A stretch of DNA of 64,000 nucleotides from Salimicrobium humidisoli (lineage in GTDB: Bacteria; Bacillota; Bacilli; Bacillales; Halobacillaceae): the NCBI RefSeq assembly GCF_002295105.1, contig NZ_NSGH01000008.1:1-64000 (forward strand). Reading direction: 5' to 3'. The notes below the pieces were generated by a model, which was not told the DNA's origin, did not search any database, and was given only the letters and a program-made list of their open reading frames with translations. How positions within the stretch are numbered: the first letter of the stretch is position 1; each line of letters starts with the position of its first letter. Position numbers and translations under genes: made by a program. Shown here one piece after another: positions 16,298 through 24,644 of this stretch.

Positions 16298-17695
16298 ATG
16301 GGATTTTTTAAGAAATTGAAGGAAAAGTTCACACCTATTGAAGTGGAAGAACCTGTAGATCATGACGATAAGGTCACCGATTCGGGGGAGAGTGAAGGGG
16401 ATCATCAGGAACCTGAACGTTCGGAAGCTTTGCCGGAAGAAAAGACCGGGGAAGAAGAACGGGCACAAGAAGCCGGGGAAGTAAGTGAGGAAACTGCTGA
16501 AGAGCCGGAAGAAACGGAAGAAGAGCAGCCGGAGCCGGTAACTGAAGACCTTGAACCGGAAGAGTCGGAACAACCGGAGCAGGCAGAGCTGGAGGCACCG
16601 GAAGTTACGGAACCCGAGCAGGAACTCGAAGCCCCTGAATCTGAAACCGCGGAAGCCCTGCCTCTGCTGGAGCCGGAAGAAACGGAAACTTCCGAGCCCG
16701 AAGAGGGACTCACGGAAGAACAGAAGCGGGTCTCTCTTGCAGAAAAATTCAAAATGGGGCTTACCAAAACCCGTAATTCATTTTCGACGAGGATCAATGA
16801 ACTCGTAGCAAAATACCGGGAAGTCGATGAAGACTTTTTCGAAGAGCTTGAAGAAGTACTGATCTCGGCCGACGTCGGGGTCCATGCCGTTATGGATCTG
16901 ATCGAGGAACTGGAACTGGAAGTGAAGCGCCGCAATATAAAAGACACGAAGGAAGTGCGGGAAGTAATCTCCGAGAAACTCGTGGAGCTTTATTACGGGG
17001 ATGAAGACGAAGAAGAAGTGGAAGGTCTGAAGGAAGTGGAAGACGGACTGACTGTCTATCTTTTCGTCGGAGTGAACGGCGTCGGGAAAACGACGTCTAT
17101 CGGTAAACTGGCTCATCAGTTGAAACAGGACGGCAAAAAAGTGATGCTGGCTGCTGCAGATACATTCCGGGCCGGTGCTATCGAACAACTTGATGCATGG
17201 GGAAGCAGAGTCGGTGTTGACGTTGTGAAACATAGTGCGGGCAGCGACCCGGCGGCAGTTGTATACGATGGTATCAAAGCCGCTAAGTCGAGGAAGGCGG
17301 ACGTCCTCATATGCGATACTGCCGGCAGACTTCAGAATAAAGTCAATCTGATGAATGAACTCTCGAAAGTGAAGAAAGTGATTACGAGAGAAATACCCGA
17401 AGCACCTCATGAAGTTCTGTTGACTCTGGATGCCACTACCGGCCAGAACGCGATGAGCCAGGCTAAAACGTTTGCTGAAGCTACGGATGTTACCGGAATT
17501 GTTCTGACGAAATTGGACGGAACTGCCAAAGGCGGTATCATTCTTGCCATACGAAAAGAACTGGAGATTCCCGTGAAAATGGTGGGACTCGGGGAAAGTG
17601 TCGATGATCTGGAACCATTCGATGCTCACGCGTTCGTCTACGGACTGTTTGCGGATATGATTGATGAATATGAGGAGCCGGAGGAAAAGGAATAA
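16298..17695 (+). CDS. ftsY: Signal recognition particle receptor FtsY with a long acidic N-terminal domain
   Basis: FtsY docks ribosome-SRP complexes at the membrane. The C-terminal NG GTPase is standard: N domain from about residue 145, P-loop GVNGVGKT (258-265), DTAGR (340-344), TKLDG (404-408). The 465-residue length is about 135 more than B. subtilis FtsY. The excess lies in residues 14-140, a Glu/Pro-rich, nearly Lys/Arg-free stretch with imperfect EPEE and EAPE repeats, resembling the acidic A domain of E. coli FtsY. The first 13 residues (MGFFKKLKEKFTP) look like a basic amphipathic membrane-binding helix. ATG 16298 has an AGAGAGGAAG site. Confidence 0.96.
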   Translation: MGFFKKLKEKFTPIEVEEPVDHDDKVTDSGESEGDHQEPERSEALPEEKTGEEERAQEAGEVSEETAEEPEETEEEQPEPVTEDLEPEESEQPEQAELEAPEVTEPEQELEAPESETAEALPLLEPEETETSEPEEGLTEEQKRVSLAEKFKMGLTKTRNSFSTRINELVAKYREVDEDFFEELEEVLISADVGVHAVMDLIEELELEVKRRNIKDTKEVREVISEKLVELYYGDEDEEEVEGLKEVEDGLTVYLFVGVNGVGKTTSIGKLAHQLKQDGKKVMLAAADTFRAGAIEQLDAWGSRVGVDVVKHSAGSDPAAVVYDGIKAAKSRKADVLICDTAGRLQNKVNLMNELSKVKKVITREIPEAPHEVLLTLDATTGQNAMSQAKTFAEATDVTGIVLTKLDGTAKGGIILAIRKELEIPVKMVGLGESVDDLEPFDAHAFVYGLFADMIDEYEEPEEKE

Positions 17696-17698
17696 TCC

Positions 17699-17728
17699 TT
17701 GACAGTACAGAAATATCTCCGTTAGTAT
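17699..17728 (+). promoter_or_regulatory. SigA-type promoter for ylxM-ffh
   Basis: TTGACA (17699-17704) and TAGTAT (17723-17728) are 18 bases apart, with the -35 perfect and the -10 one or two bases off. The site starts right after the ftsY stop codon and lies 42 bases before ylxM. Confidence 0.6.
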
Positions 17729-17770
17729 TGAAATTTGTAAAGGCATTTCACTTAACAAGGAGTTTTAAGG

Positions 17771-18091
17771 ATGCTAGAGAAAACGACGAGAGTTAATTTT
17801 TTATTTGATTTTTACCAGTCTCTTTTAACTCCGAAACAGAGGAATTATATGGAGCTCTATTTTTTGGAAGATTATTCCCTTGGTGAAATATCGGAGACAT
17901 TCGATGTATCCCGGCAGGCTGTCTATGACAACATCCGGCGTACAGAAATGATGCTTGAAGAATACGAAAAAAAGTTACTTTTATACGATAAATTCAGTAA
18001 GCGGCAGAAGCTGCTGGAGATGATGTCACAATCGCTTGAAGAGAGCGACCCGTTCAAATCATATATTGATGAATTGCGGGAACTAGAATAA
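17771..18091 (+). CDS. ylxM: Putative helix-turn-helix protein YlxM (UPF0122)
   Basis: YlxM is a small protein encoded next to ffh in Firmicutes; in streptococci it has been linked to the SRP pathway. The 106-residue product starts [20 protein letters not shown] and carries a sigma-factor-region-4-like helix-turn-helix (about residues 22-62, with [21 protein letters not shown]). A Lys/Glu-rich C-terminal helix follows. ATG 17771 has a CAAGGAG site. The ffh ATG lies 13 bases after its stop. Confidence 0.92.
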   Translation: MLEKTTRVNFLFDFYQSLLTPKQRNYMELYFLEDYSLGEISETFDVSRQAVYDNIRRTEMMLEEYEKKLLLYDKFSKRQKLLEMMSQSLEESDPFKSYIDELRELE

Positions 18092-18104
18092 GGGGGTCTT
18101 GGAG

Positions 18105-19445
18105 ATGGCTTTTGAAGGGCTTTCGGACCGTTTACAGGGAACGATTCAGAAGATCAAAGGTAAAGGGAAAGTCAACGAACAGGACGTAAAAGAAATGACG
18201 AGGGAAGTCCGTCTGGCCTTGCTTGAGGCAGACGTAAACTTCAAAGTCGTCAAGGATTTCATAAAAAAAATCCGTGAGCGTGCAGTCGGGCAGGAAGTAA
18301 TGGAGAGTCTGACGCCAGGTCAGCAGGTAATCAAGATTGTTAAAGAGGAACTGTCTGAATTGATGGGCGGGGACGAAAGCAGGATAGCCGTAGCTAAAAA
18401 GCCCCCTACCGTCATTATGATGGTAGGTCTTCAGGGTGCCGGTAAAACGACTACGGCCGGTAAACTTGCGAATCTTTTAAGAAAGAGCTACAACCGTAAA
18501 CCGATGCTGGCTGCTGCCGATGTGTATCGTCCGGCAGCTATCGATCAGCTGGAGACGATCGGGAAGCAGCTTGATTTCCCGGTTTACTCTGAAGGAACGG
18601 ATGCAGATCCGGTTGATATAGCCAGACAGGCTGTGGAAGAAGCGAAAGAACAGAATCATGACTATGTCATCATTGATACGGCCGGACGCCTTCACATCGA
18701 CGGTGAATTGATGGGAGAACTTGATCGCGTGAAAGAAGCGGTCAACCCGGATGAGATATTTCTCGTTGTGGACGCCATGACGGGACAGGATGCAGTTAAC
18801 GTTGCCGAGAGTTTCGATGAACAGCTGGATATCTCCGGTGTGCTTCTCACGAAACTTGACGGAGACACCAGGGGTGGTGCTGCGTTATCCATCAAAGCTG
18901 TAACCGGGAAACCTATTAAGTTCGTCGGTATGGGAGAAAAACTCGATGCACTTGAAGTATTCCACCCCGAACGTATGGCTTCCCGTATCCTCGGTATGGG
19001 AGATATGCTTTCGCTTATCGAAAAGGCCGAAACCCAGGTGGATGAAAAGCAGGCGAAGGAACTTGAAGCCAAAATGAGAAATGCTTCGTTTACGTTCGAT
19101 GATTTTCTTGAACAGATGGCCCAGGTGAAAAACATGGGGCCGCTCGATGAAATCATCGAAATGATACCCGGGGCCAGTAAAATGAAAGGCCTGAAAAACG
19201 CATCCTTCGATGATAAGCAGATCGTACACGTGGAAGCGATCATCCAGTCGATGACGAAGAAGGAGCGAAATGACCCTTCCGTAATGAATGCGAGCCGTAA
19301 AAAGCGTATTGCGAAAGGTTCCGGGACTTCCGTATCGGAAGTGAACAGGCTCTTAAAGCAGTTCAACGAAATGAAAAAAATGATGAAACAGTTCAGTAAC
19401 CAGAAAGGCAAGAAAGGAAAAGGAATGAATTTTCCTTTTATGTAA
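18105..19445 (+). CDS. ffh: Signal recognition particle protein Ffh (SRP54)
   Basis: Ffh binds signal sequences and SRP RNA and docks with FtsY through matching GTPase domains. The 446-residue protein has an N domain, G domain with GLQGAGKTTT, DTAGR and TKLDGDTRGGAA, and a Met-rich C-terminal M domain from about residue 300 that ends in a Lys/Gly-rich tail (QKGKKGKG). A TTG two codons upstream is in frame, but ATG 18105 is properly spaced from AAGGGGGT and gives MAFEGLSDRL, the family start. The SRP RNA gene is not in the window. Confidence 0.97.
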   Translation: MAFEGLSDRLQGTIQKIKGKGKVNEQDVKEMTREVRLALLEADVNFKVVKDFIKKIRERAVGQEVMESLTPGQQVIKIVKEELSELMGGDESRIAVAKKPPTVIMMVGLQGAGKTTTAGKLANLLRKSYNRKPMLAAADVYRPAAIDQLETIGKQLDFPVYSEGTDADPVDIARQAVEEAKEQNHDYVIIDTAGRLHIDGELMGELDRVKEAVNPDEIFLVVDAMTGQDAVNVAESFDEQLDISGVLLTKLDGDTRGGAALSIKAVTGKPIKFVGMGEKLDALEVFHPERMASRILGMGDMLSLIEKAETQVDEKQAKELEAKMRNASFTFDDFLEQMAQVKNMGPLDEIIEMIPGASKMKGLKNASFDDKQIVHVEAIIQSMTKKERNDPSVMNASRKKRIAKGSGTSVSEVNRLLKQFNEMKKMMKQFSNQKGKKGKGMNFPFM

Positions 19446-19456
19446 TGGAAAAATAC

Positions 19457-19485
19457 TTTACACAGTTTATAACTTCTGCTACAAT
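19457..19485 (+). promoter_or_regulatory. SigA-type promoter for rpsP
   Basis: TTTACA (19457-19462), a 17-base spacer ending in TGC, then TACAAT (19480-19485). The -35 and -10 each have one mismatch and the TGn extension is present. It should be a strong promoter driving rpsP and the genes that follow. Confidence 0.8.
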
Positions 19486-19529
19486 TTCTATCTGTGTGAG
19501 TCATTAAATTAATTCGGAGGTGCAACAAT

Positions 19530-19802
19530 ATGGCAGTAAAAATTCGTATGAAACGTATGGGTGCAAAACGTAACCCTTTCTATCGTGTAGTAGTAGCTGA
19601 CGCCCGTGCTCCACGTGACGGTCGTATCATTGAGCAGATCGGAACGTACAATCCTGTAGCTAACCCGAGCGAAGTCCACATCGACGCGGAGAAAGCTATT
19701 AAGTGGATGAGTGACGGTGCTCAGCCGAGCGACACGGTTCGTAACCTTTTCTCCAAAGAAGGTATTATGAAACAGTTCCACGAGAAAAAAAACCAAAAGT
19801 AA
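19530..19802 (+). CDS. rpsP: 30S ribosomal protein S16
   Basis: Ribosomal protein bS16 of the small subunit. The 90-residue basic protein starts [20 protein letters not shown] and contains the family segment [19 protein letters not shown] (residues 24-42). ATG 19530 has a CGGAGGTG site, and it has its own strong promoter. It heads the conserved rpsP-khpA-ylqD-rimM-trmD-rplS order. Confidence 0.98.
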   Translation: MAVKIRMKRMGAKRNPFYRVVVADARAPRDGRIIEQIGTYNPVANPSEVHIDAEKAIKWMSDGAQPSDTVRNLFSKEGIMKQFHEKKNQK

Positions 19803-19817
19803 AAGTAGTGTGATCAC

Positions 19818-20045
19818 ATGAAAGAATTACTTGAAACGATGATCACCCCGCTCATTGAATATCCTGAAGAGCTGAACATTGATGTGAAAGAAGAGCCGGA
19901 CAAGGCGGTCTATCACGTTACAGTACATCAGGATGACGTGGGGCGTGTAATCGGTAAAAACGGACGTGTAGCAAAATCGATCCGTACAGTCGTATATGCG
20001 GCTAATAGAGACAAAACCAGGAAGGTTTATGTTGATATTATGTAA
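19818..20045 (+). CDS. khpA: KH-domain RNA-binding protein KhpA (YlqC)
   Basis: KhpA is a small KH-domain protein that works with KhpB/Jag in Firmicutes and affects cell elongation and division, probably by binding RNA. The 75-residue product is a single KH domain with the GxxG loop in VGRVIGKNGRVAKSIRTV (GKNG at about residues 46-49). ATG 19818 is 15 bases after the rpsP stop. A terminator-like hairpin follows immediately. Confidence 0.94.
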   Translation: MKELLETMITPLIEYPEELNIDVKEEPDKAVYHVTVHQDDVGRVIGKNGRVAKSIRTVVYAANRDKTRKVYVDIM

Positions 20046-20049
20046 GAAG

Positions 20050-20080
20050 AGGGAGAGGGACATAGCCTTTCCCTTTTTTT
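20050..20080 (+). terminator. Terminator or attenuator after khpA
   Basis: GGGAGAGG (20051-20058) pairs with CCTTTCCC (20066-20073) with one mismatch, followed by seven T residues. It probably ends part of the rpsP-khpA transcripts and lowers expression of ylqD and the genes after it. Confidence 0.7.
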
Positions 20081-20102
20081 GCATCCGAAAAGAGGTGCTA
20101 CC

Positions 20103-20492
20103 TTGAAAATCATTAAGAAAGTCCCGGTCAAAGTAGTGCTTACGGAAAAAGAAAGAGAAGCACAGATGAAAAAATGGAAGACGAGGGAAAGTAACCTGGA
20201 AAGAGAAGTGGAACAGTTTCATTTTGAACGGAAGAAAATGGAAAGGAAACACGGCTCCCTTCCTTCCAACATTGATGAACGCCTCAATAAAGAAGTAAAC
20301 AAGAGAAAAGCCGAAATAGAAGGTATTCACTATCACATGGAACAGATCCAGCTTCTGCCGGAATTCCATGAACTGACAGTTGATGAGGTCGAGAGCGTAG
20401 TGGAGGTCTTTGAAGGAATGAAGTGGCAGACGGTGAAGGAGAGGGAAATTGTAATCGAAGACGGACACGTAAAGCGAGTGAGGGATGAATAA
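20103..20492 (+). CDS. ylqD: Conserved hypothetical protein YlqD
   Basis: YlqD is a conserved Bacillus protein of unknown function found between khpA and rimM. The product is 129 residues long, starting at TTG 20103 (MKIIKKVPVKVVLTEKER), which has an AGAGGTG site five bases upstream; an upstream TTG in the same frame lies inside the terminator and is rejected. The middle (about residues 15-85) is highly charged and predicted to be coiled coil; the C-terminal part resembles a small beta domain. It overlaps the first possible rimM ATG. Confidence 0.88.
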   Translation: MKIIKKVPVKVVLTEKEREAQMKKWKTRESNLEREVEQFHFERKKMERKHGSLPSNIDERLNKEVNKRKAEIEGIHYHMEQIQLLPEFHELTVDEVESVVEVFEGMKWQTVKEREIVIEDGHVKRVRDE

Positions 20493-20493
20493 A

Positions 20494-21012
20494 ATGGAGA
20501 CAGAGTATCTTAACGTAGGGCGGATTATTAACACCCATGGAATTAAAGGGGAAGTGAAAATAAAAAGAATTACGGATTTTGAGGAACGTTTCCGGGAGGG
20601 AAATACTCTTTACTGGTCCTCCGGAGGAATCGGTGAAGTGACCGAATTGACAGTGGAGTCCCATCGCATTCATAAGGGGTTCGACCTGCTGAAGTTTCGG
20701 GGCTACCCCACTATCAACGAAGTGGAGCCGTTAAAAAACGGTATGCTGATGATTCATAAAGGAGATACGACTCCTCTTGGAGCGGAGGAGTACTACTTTC
20801 ATGAAATCATCGGCTGCCACGTATACACGACTGCAGGTCACTATGTCGGAGAAGTGAAAGAGATCATGACACCGGGGGCCAATGACGTATGGGTGATCGA
20901 CAGGAAAGAAGAAGGAGATGCACTCATCCCCTATATTGAAGATGTAGTGGTACAGGTGGACGTATCGAAAAAATCTATCATAATTGAACCGATGGAAGGA
21001 CTGTTGGACTGA
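20494..21012 (+). CDS. rimM: Ribosome maturation factor RimM
   Basis: RimM binds S19 and helps fold the 3' domain of 16S rRNA. The 172-residue product has the N-terminal RimM barrel ([19 protein letters not shown]) and a C-terminal PRC-barrel ([13 protein letters not shown] to [11 protein letters not shown]). ATG 20494 is preferred to ATG 20485, which overlaps ylqD and lacks a spaced ribosome binding site; GAGGGATGA lies upstream of 20494. It overlaps the trmD start by one base (TGATG). Confidence 0.95.
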   Translation: METEYLNVGRIINTHGIKGEVKIKRITDFEERFREGNTLYWSSGGIGEVTELTVESHRIHKGFDLLKFRGYPTINEVEPLKNGMLMIHKGDTTPLGAEEYYFHEIIGCHVYTTAGHYVGEVKEIMTPGANDVWVIDRKEEGDALIPYIEDVVVQVDVSKKSIIIEPMEGLLD

Positions 21013-21737
21013 TGCACATAGATATTCTGACCCTTTTTCCGGAAATGTTCGAAGGTGTGCTGAATTCCTCCATACTGAAAAGGGCTCAGGATAGCGGGGC
21101 GTTCACACACAGATTCATCAATTTCCGGGATTATTCGACGAATAAACACAACAAAGTGGATGATTACCCTTATGGAGGAGGCGCGGGGCTTGTCCTCACC
21201 CCTCAACCGATGTTTGATGCTATGGAGTCGATCAATCCTGATAAAAATGCCAGAGTGCTTCTTATGTGTCCGCAGGGCGAACCGCTTACTCAGGCTAAGG
21301 CGGAAGAACTTTCCGAAGAAGAGCATCTCGTTTTTTTGTGCGGGCATTACGAAGGCTATGACGAGCGGATAAGAGAGCATCTTGTGACGGATGAAATTTC
21401 CATCGGAGATTACGTACTGACCGGAGGAGAATTGCCGGCCATGGTAACGATGGATGCGGTCATAAGACTGGTACCCGGAGTGCTCGGGAATGAGGAATCG
21501 GCCCCTAGAGATTCTTTTTCGGATGGGCTGCTGGAGCATCCCCATTACACGAGACCTCAAAATTTCCGGGGGATGGAAGTGCCGGATGTCCTCACTTCGG
21601 GTAATCACGCAAAAATCGATGAATGGCGTCGCAAGGAGTCCCTGAAACGTACGACTCTGAGACGACCTGATCTTCTTGAGAAGCTCGAGCTTTCCAGGGG
21701 AGAGAAAGAGCAGGTAGAGAAATGGAAAAATCGTTAA
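21012..21737 (+). CDS. trmD: tRNA (guanine-N1)-methyltransferase
   Basis: TrmD makes m1G37 in tRNAs reading CNN codons, which prevents frameshifting. The 241-residue SPOUT-class enzyme starts [17 protein letters not shown] and has the knot region with the conserved segments [11 protein letters not shown] (about residues 113-123) and [16 protein letters not shown] (about 132-147), which form the AdoMet site. It is translationally coupled to rimM. The order rimM-trmD-rplS is conserved across bacteria. Confidence 0.97.
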   Translation: MHIDILTLFPEMFEGVLNSSILKRAQDSGAFTHRFINFRDYSTNKHNKVDDYPYGGGAGLVLTPQPMFDAMESINPDKNARVLLMCPQGEPLTQAKAEELSEEEHLVFLCGHYEGYDERIREHLVTDEISIGDYVLTGGELPAMVTMDAVIRLVPGVLGNEESAPRDSFSDGLLEHPHYTRPQNFRGMEVPDVLTSGNHAKIDEWRRKESLKRTTLRRPDLLEKLELSRGEKEQVEKWKNR

Positions 21738-21744
21738 TAAACCC

Positions 21745-21773
21745 TTGTGCCTCAAGGGAAATTATGCTATATT
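21745..21773 (+). promoter_or_regulatory. SigA-type promoter for rplS
   Basis: TTGTGC (21745-21750), a 17-base spacer ending TGC, and TATATT (21768-21773). The TGn extension is again present. It directs a separate transcript for L19, with a leader of about 85 bases. Confidence 0.75.
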
Positions 21774-21781
21774 AAACGTTG

Positions 21782-21838
21782 TGTTTAAACATTCGGTTTA
21801 AGCAAAGAAACGATGTTCCGCTCACTCATAGAGGGAAG
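21782..21838 (+). promoter_or_regulatory. L19 leader-like structured 5' UTR
   Basis: Two hairpins lie between the rplS promoter and its ribosome binding site. The first pairs TGTTTAAAC with GTTTAAGCA around an ATTCG loop; the second pairs TTCC-CTC with GAGGGAA around ACTCATA with a bulged G. Bacilli carry a known L19 autoregulatory leader in this position, so this is probably the same element, but I cannot align it to the covariance model. Confidence 0.5.
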
Positions 21839-21866
21839 AGCATTAGTTAAAAGGAGAGTGAAAACA

Positions 21867-22211
21867 ATGCAGGAACTACTTCATGAAATTACTAAAGATC
21901 AGCTTCGTACCGATCATCCGACTTTCCGTGCGGGAGATACTCTTAAAGTACACGTGAAAGTTGTCGAGGGAACTCGTGAGCGTATTCAGGTATTCGAAGG
22001 GGTCGTCATTAAGCGTCAAAACGGAGGAATCAGTGAAACATTCACTGTACGTAAAGTTTCCTACGGTGTAGGCGTGGAACGTACCTTCCCGCTTCATAGC
22101 CCTAGAATCGCGAAAATCGAACGTACCCGTCGTGGTAAAGTACGTCAGGCTAAGCTTTATTATCTACGTAATCTACGCGGGAAAGCAGCGCGTATTAAAG
22201 AAATCATGTAA
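21867..22211 (+). CDS. rplS: 50S ribosomal protein L19
   Basis: Ribosomal protein bL19 lies at the interface of the subunits. The 114-residue product has the family segments [36 protein letters not shown] and the Arg/Lys-rich C terminus ending [12 protein letters not shown]. The frame is open from 21813, but ATG 21867 has an AAAAGGAGAG site and gives the usual start [17 protein letters not shown] strong terminator follows. Confidence 0.97.
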   Translation: MQELLHEITKDQLRTDHPTFRAGDTLKVHVKVVEGTRERIQVFEGVVIKRQNGGISETFTVRKVSYGVGVERTFPLHSPRIAKIERTRRGKVRQAKLYYLRNLRGKAARIKEIM

Positions 22212-22218
22212 TAGGGAG

Positions 22219-22249
22219 AAGGAGCTTGCACTGTCAAGCTCCTTTTTTC
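22219..22249 (+). terminator. Rho-independent terminator of rplS
   Basis: AAGGAGCTTG pairs perfectly with CAAGCTCCTT over 10 bp with a 6-nt loop, and a T run follows. It separates the ribosomal block from lepB. Confidence 0.92.
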
Positions 22250-22362
22250 TAACTGAACAGAAACGATTCGACTACCCCGACCTGTGAAATTGGAAGAATT
22301 CCCGGCTGGATACCTGCCAGGACTTTGCCACGCATTATAGATTTTTGAAGAAGGTGTCTCAA

Positions 22363-22911
22363 ATGAAAAAACAGATTATTGATTGGGTAAAAGCTTTAAC
22401 GGTCGCAGCTTTACTTGCTATTTTTGTGCGCTTCTTTCTGTTTACTCCGGTAATTGTGGAAGGACCTTCCATGCTTCCTAATTTACATAACGGGGATCAT
22501 CTGATAGTGAGCAAACTGAACTACAGCATCGGCTCACCGCATCGTTTTGATATTATAGTCTTCCATGCCACCGAAGAACGTGATTATATTAAAAGAGTTA
22601 TCGGGCTCCCGGGAGAACACGTAGCGGTTGAAGACGATCAGCTTCTGATAGACGGGGAACCGGTCGAAGAACCGTTTCTCGAAAGCGAAGTAGCGTCTAT
22701 GGGAGACAACATGAACTATACAAGAGACTTCACACTGGAGCAGCTCGAAGGGAATCTTGAAGAAGTACCGGAAGATTCCGTACTCGTTCTCGGGGACAAC
22801 AGGCAAAACTCCACGGACAGCCGTGCATTCGGTATGCTTTCCCTGGACAAAGTCGTGGGGGAAGCGGTCATTTCCTACTGGCCTCCCGGGCGTATCCAGT
22901 GGCTGGACTAA
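22363..22911 (+). CDS. lepB: Type I signal peptidase
   Basis: Cuts signal peptides from exported proteins at the outer face of the membrane. The 182-residue enzyme has one N-terminal membrane segment (about residues 10-30), the nucleophile Ser36 in EGPSMLP, the general base Lys77 in RDYIKRVIGLPGE, and the C-terminal LGDNRQNSTDSR box. It matches the short Bacillus SipS/SipT type. A TTG six codons upstream is in frame; ATG 22363 is chosen because AAGAAGGTG is well spaced from it. It is followed at 13 bases by rbgA. Confidence 0.95.
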   Translation: MKKQIIDWVKALTVAALLAIFVRFFLFTPVIVEGPSMLPNLHNGDHLIVSKLNYSIGSPHRFDIIVFHATEERDYIKRVIGLPGEHVAVEDDQLLIDGEPVEEPFLESEVASMGDNMNYTRDFTLEQLEGNLEEVPEDSVLVLGDNRQNSTDSRAFGMLSLDKVVGEAVISYWPPGRIQWLD

Positions 22912-22924
22912 AGGAGGCAGACAA

Positions 22925-23764
22925 ATGAGTATACAGTGGTATCCGGGTCACATGGCTAAAGCCAGACGTGAAGTGAAGGAGAACCTCAAACTTGTGGATT
23001 TCGTCATCGAACTGGTGGATGCAAGAGCTCCTCTTTCATCACAGAATCCTATGTTACAGGAAGAGATCCAGGATAAACCGAAACTTGTCGTAATGATGAA
23101 GAAGGATCTGGCCGATCCCGGAGTGACGAAGGAATGGATCGACTACTTCGATTCAACGTTTTCCCATGCTGTGGCCGTAGATGTGAACAATCCTAAAAAT
23201 ATACAAAAAATCGCTGAAGCTTCAAGACAGATAACCGAAGAAAAACTGGAGAAACAAAGGGCCAAAGGAATCAATCCGAGGAATCCGAGAGCGATGATCG
23301 TCGGTATACCGAACGTAGGTAAATCATCTCTCATTAACCGCCTCGCTCATAAGAAAAAAGCGGAAACCGGGGATAAGCCGGGAGTTACTAAAAAACAGCA
23401 GTGGATTAAAGTTAAGAACGAGTTTGAACTGCTGGATACACCAGGTATTCTCTGGCCGAAATTCGAAGAGGAAGTGACCGGTTTCCGTTTAGCCGCCATC
23501 GGAACCATCAAAGATCAGATTCTGCCCCAGGATGAAGTAGCCATCTTTATTTTGAATCATTTAAAAGAACGTTATCCGGAACAGCTCGAAGAGAGATTCG
23601 GCTTTTCGGACTTCGAAGATGTAGTAGAGGCGTTCGATAAAATTGGAAAGAAAAGAGGGGCACTGGAAGCCGGAGGTGTAGTCGATTATGAAAAAGTGGC
23701 TGAAATCATAATCCAGGACCTGAGAAGTAACCGCATAGGCAGAATCAGCTTCGAACGACCGTAA
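22925..23764 (+). CDS. rbgA: 50S ribosome assembly GTPase RbgA (YlqF)
   Basis: RbgA drives a late step of 50S assembly, needed for L16 and other late proteins to join. The 279-residue protein is a circularly permuted GTPase: the G4 motif (MKKD, residues 58-61) comes before G1 (GIPNVGKS, 127-134) and G3 (DTPG, 171-174). The N terminus MSIQWYPGHMAKARRE is the family hallmark. ATG 22925 follows an AAAGGAGG site; a longer upstream frame overlapping lepB is rejected. A terminator follows. Confidence 0.96.
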   Translation: MSIQWYPGHMAKARREVKENLKLVDFVIELVDARAPLSSQNPMLQEEIQDKPKLVVMMKKDLADPGVTKEWIDYFDSTFSHAVAVDVNNPKNIQKIAEASRQITEEKLEKQRAKGINPRNPRAMIVGIPNVGKSSLINRLAHKKKAETGDKPGVTKKQQWIKVKNEFELLDTPGILWPKFEEEVTGFRLAAIGTIKDQILPQDEVAIFILNHLKERYPEQLEERFGFSDFEDVVEAFDKIGKKRGALEAGGVVDYEKVAEIIIQDLRSNRIGRISFERP

Positions 23765-23797
23765 CGCGCATGGATTCAGTCCGTGACGCGTTTTTTT
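23763..23797 (+). terminator. Rho-independent terminator of rbgA
   Basis: AACGCG(C)ATGGA pairs with TCCGT(G)ACGCGTT around a short loop, followed by seven T residues. It overlaps the rbgA stop codon. Confidence 0.88.
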
Positions 23798-23870
23798 ATG
23801 GAAATCGGGAGAAGGCGCAGTTTATAAAAATACCGGTAATCCGATACAAAAGAAAGGAAGGGATAACGTC

Positions 23871-24629
23871 ATGAAAAAAAAGTCTATTCAGCAGTTAAAA
23901 GAAGAAGAACAGACAGGGGTGCTGACCGTTGCAAATCTTCATGAACTGTATGGAGATGAGCGCAAAGGCGTCCAGCAAATCGTGAAACGGATAAGAACAA
24001 AGGAAGAGAAAAAGATTAAGTTAAAAGATCAATGGGACCGGATGAACGGGCTCGAAGAAGATGCGAAGGCCCGCGGGTTCGCATACGTTACAGGAATAGA
24101 TGAAGCGGGGCGCGGACCGATAGCAGGCCCTGTAATGGCCGGAGCTGTGCGTCTGCCGGAATCCTTTGTGCTTTATGGACTGGATGACTCGAAAAAATTG
24201 TCGGAGAAAGACAAAAATCACTTCTATGATGAAATTATGGCCCGTGCTGATGTGGGTGTCGGAGCAGCCAGTGCCGAAGAAATAGATGAATGGAACATAT
24301 ACAGGGCGACGAAGCTTGCAATGAAACGGGCCGTTTTGAATATGAGGGAGACGCCGGATCATCTGTTAGTGGACGCAATGGAGGTACCGGTGCCGATCGG
24401 ACAGGAGTCGTTCGTCAAAGGAGACGAAAAAAGCGTATCGATTGCAGCTGCAAGTGTAATAGCTAAAGTTACAAGAGACCGTTTTATGAAAGAAGTGGAT
24501 GCAGAGTACCCGGGATATAACTTCCTGAAGAATAAAGGATACGGAACGAAAGAACACATGGAAGCTATAAAAGAAAAAGGCATCACCCCTTACCACAGAA
24601 AAAGCTTCGTTCCCGACGGTATAAAATGA
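23871..24629 (+). CDS. rnhB: Ribonuclease HII
   Basis: RNase HII removes ribonucleotides and RNA-DNA hybrids from DNA. The 252-residue product has an N-terminal extension of about 70 residues (charged, typical of Bacillus RNase HII), then the DEDD-type fold: GIDEAGRGPIAGPV (about residues 75-88), DDSKKLSEK (about 106-114), and VDAMEVP (about 167-173) supply the conserved acidic residues. ATG 23871 has an AAAGGAAGGG site. It lies between rbgA and ylqG as in B. subtilis. Confidence 0.96.
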   Translation: MKKKSIQQLKEEEQTGVLTVANLHELYGDERKGVQQIVKRIRTKEEKKIKLKDQWDRMNGLEEDAKARGFAYVTGIDEAGRGPIAGPVMAGAVRLPESFVLYGLDDSKKLSEKDKNHFYDEIMARADVGVGAASAEEIDEWNIYRATKLAMKRAVLNMRETPDHLLVDAMEVPVPIGQESFVKGDEKSVSIAAASVIAKVTRDRFMKEVDAEYPGYNFLKNKGYGTKEHMEAIKEKGITPYHRKSFVPDGIK

Positions 24630-24644
24630 GAGAGGAGGGACGGG

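Noticed and set aside
17116-17758. Long minus-strand open frames inside ftsY (and similar frames in smc, sucC, codY and flhA)
   Set aside because: They are antisense shadows of Glu/Asp/Lys-rich genes, have no ribosome binding sites and resemble no known proteins.
22757-22924. Upstream extension of rbgA into lepB
   Set aside because: The extra 56 residues are lepB read in another frame; ATG 22925 has a perfect AAAGGAGG site and the family N terminus.
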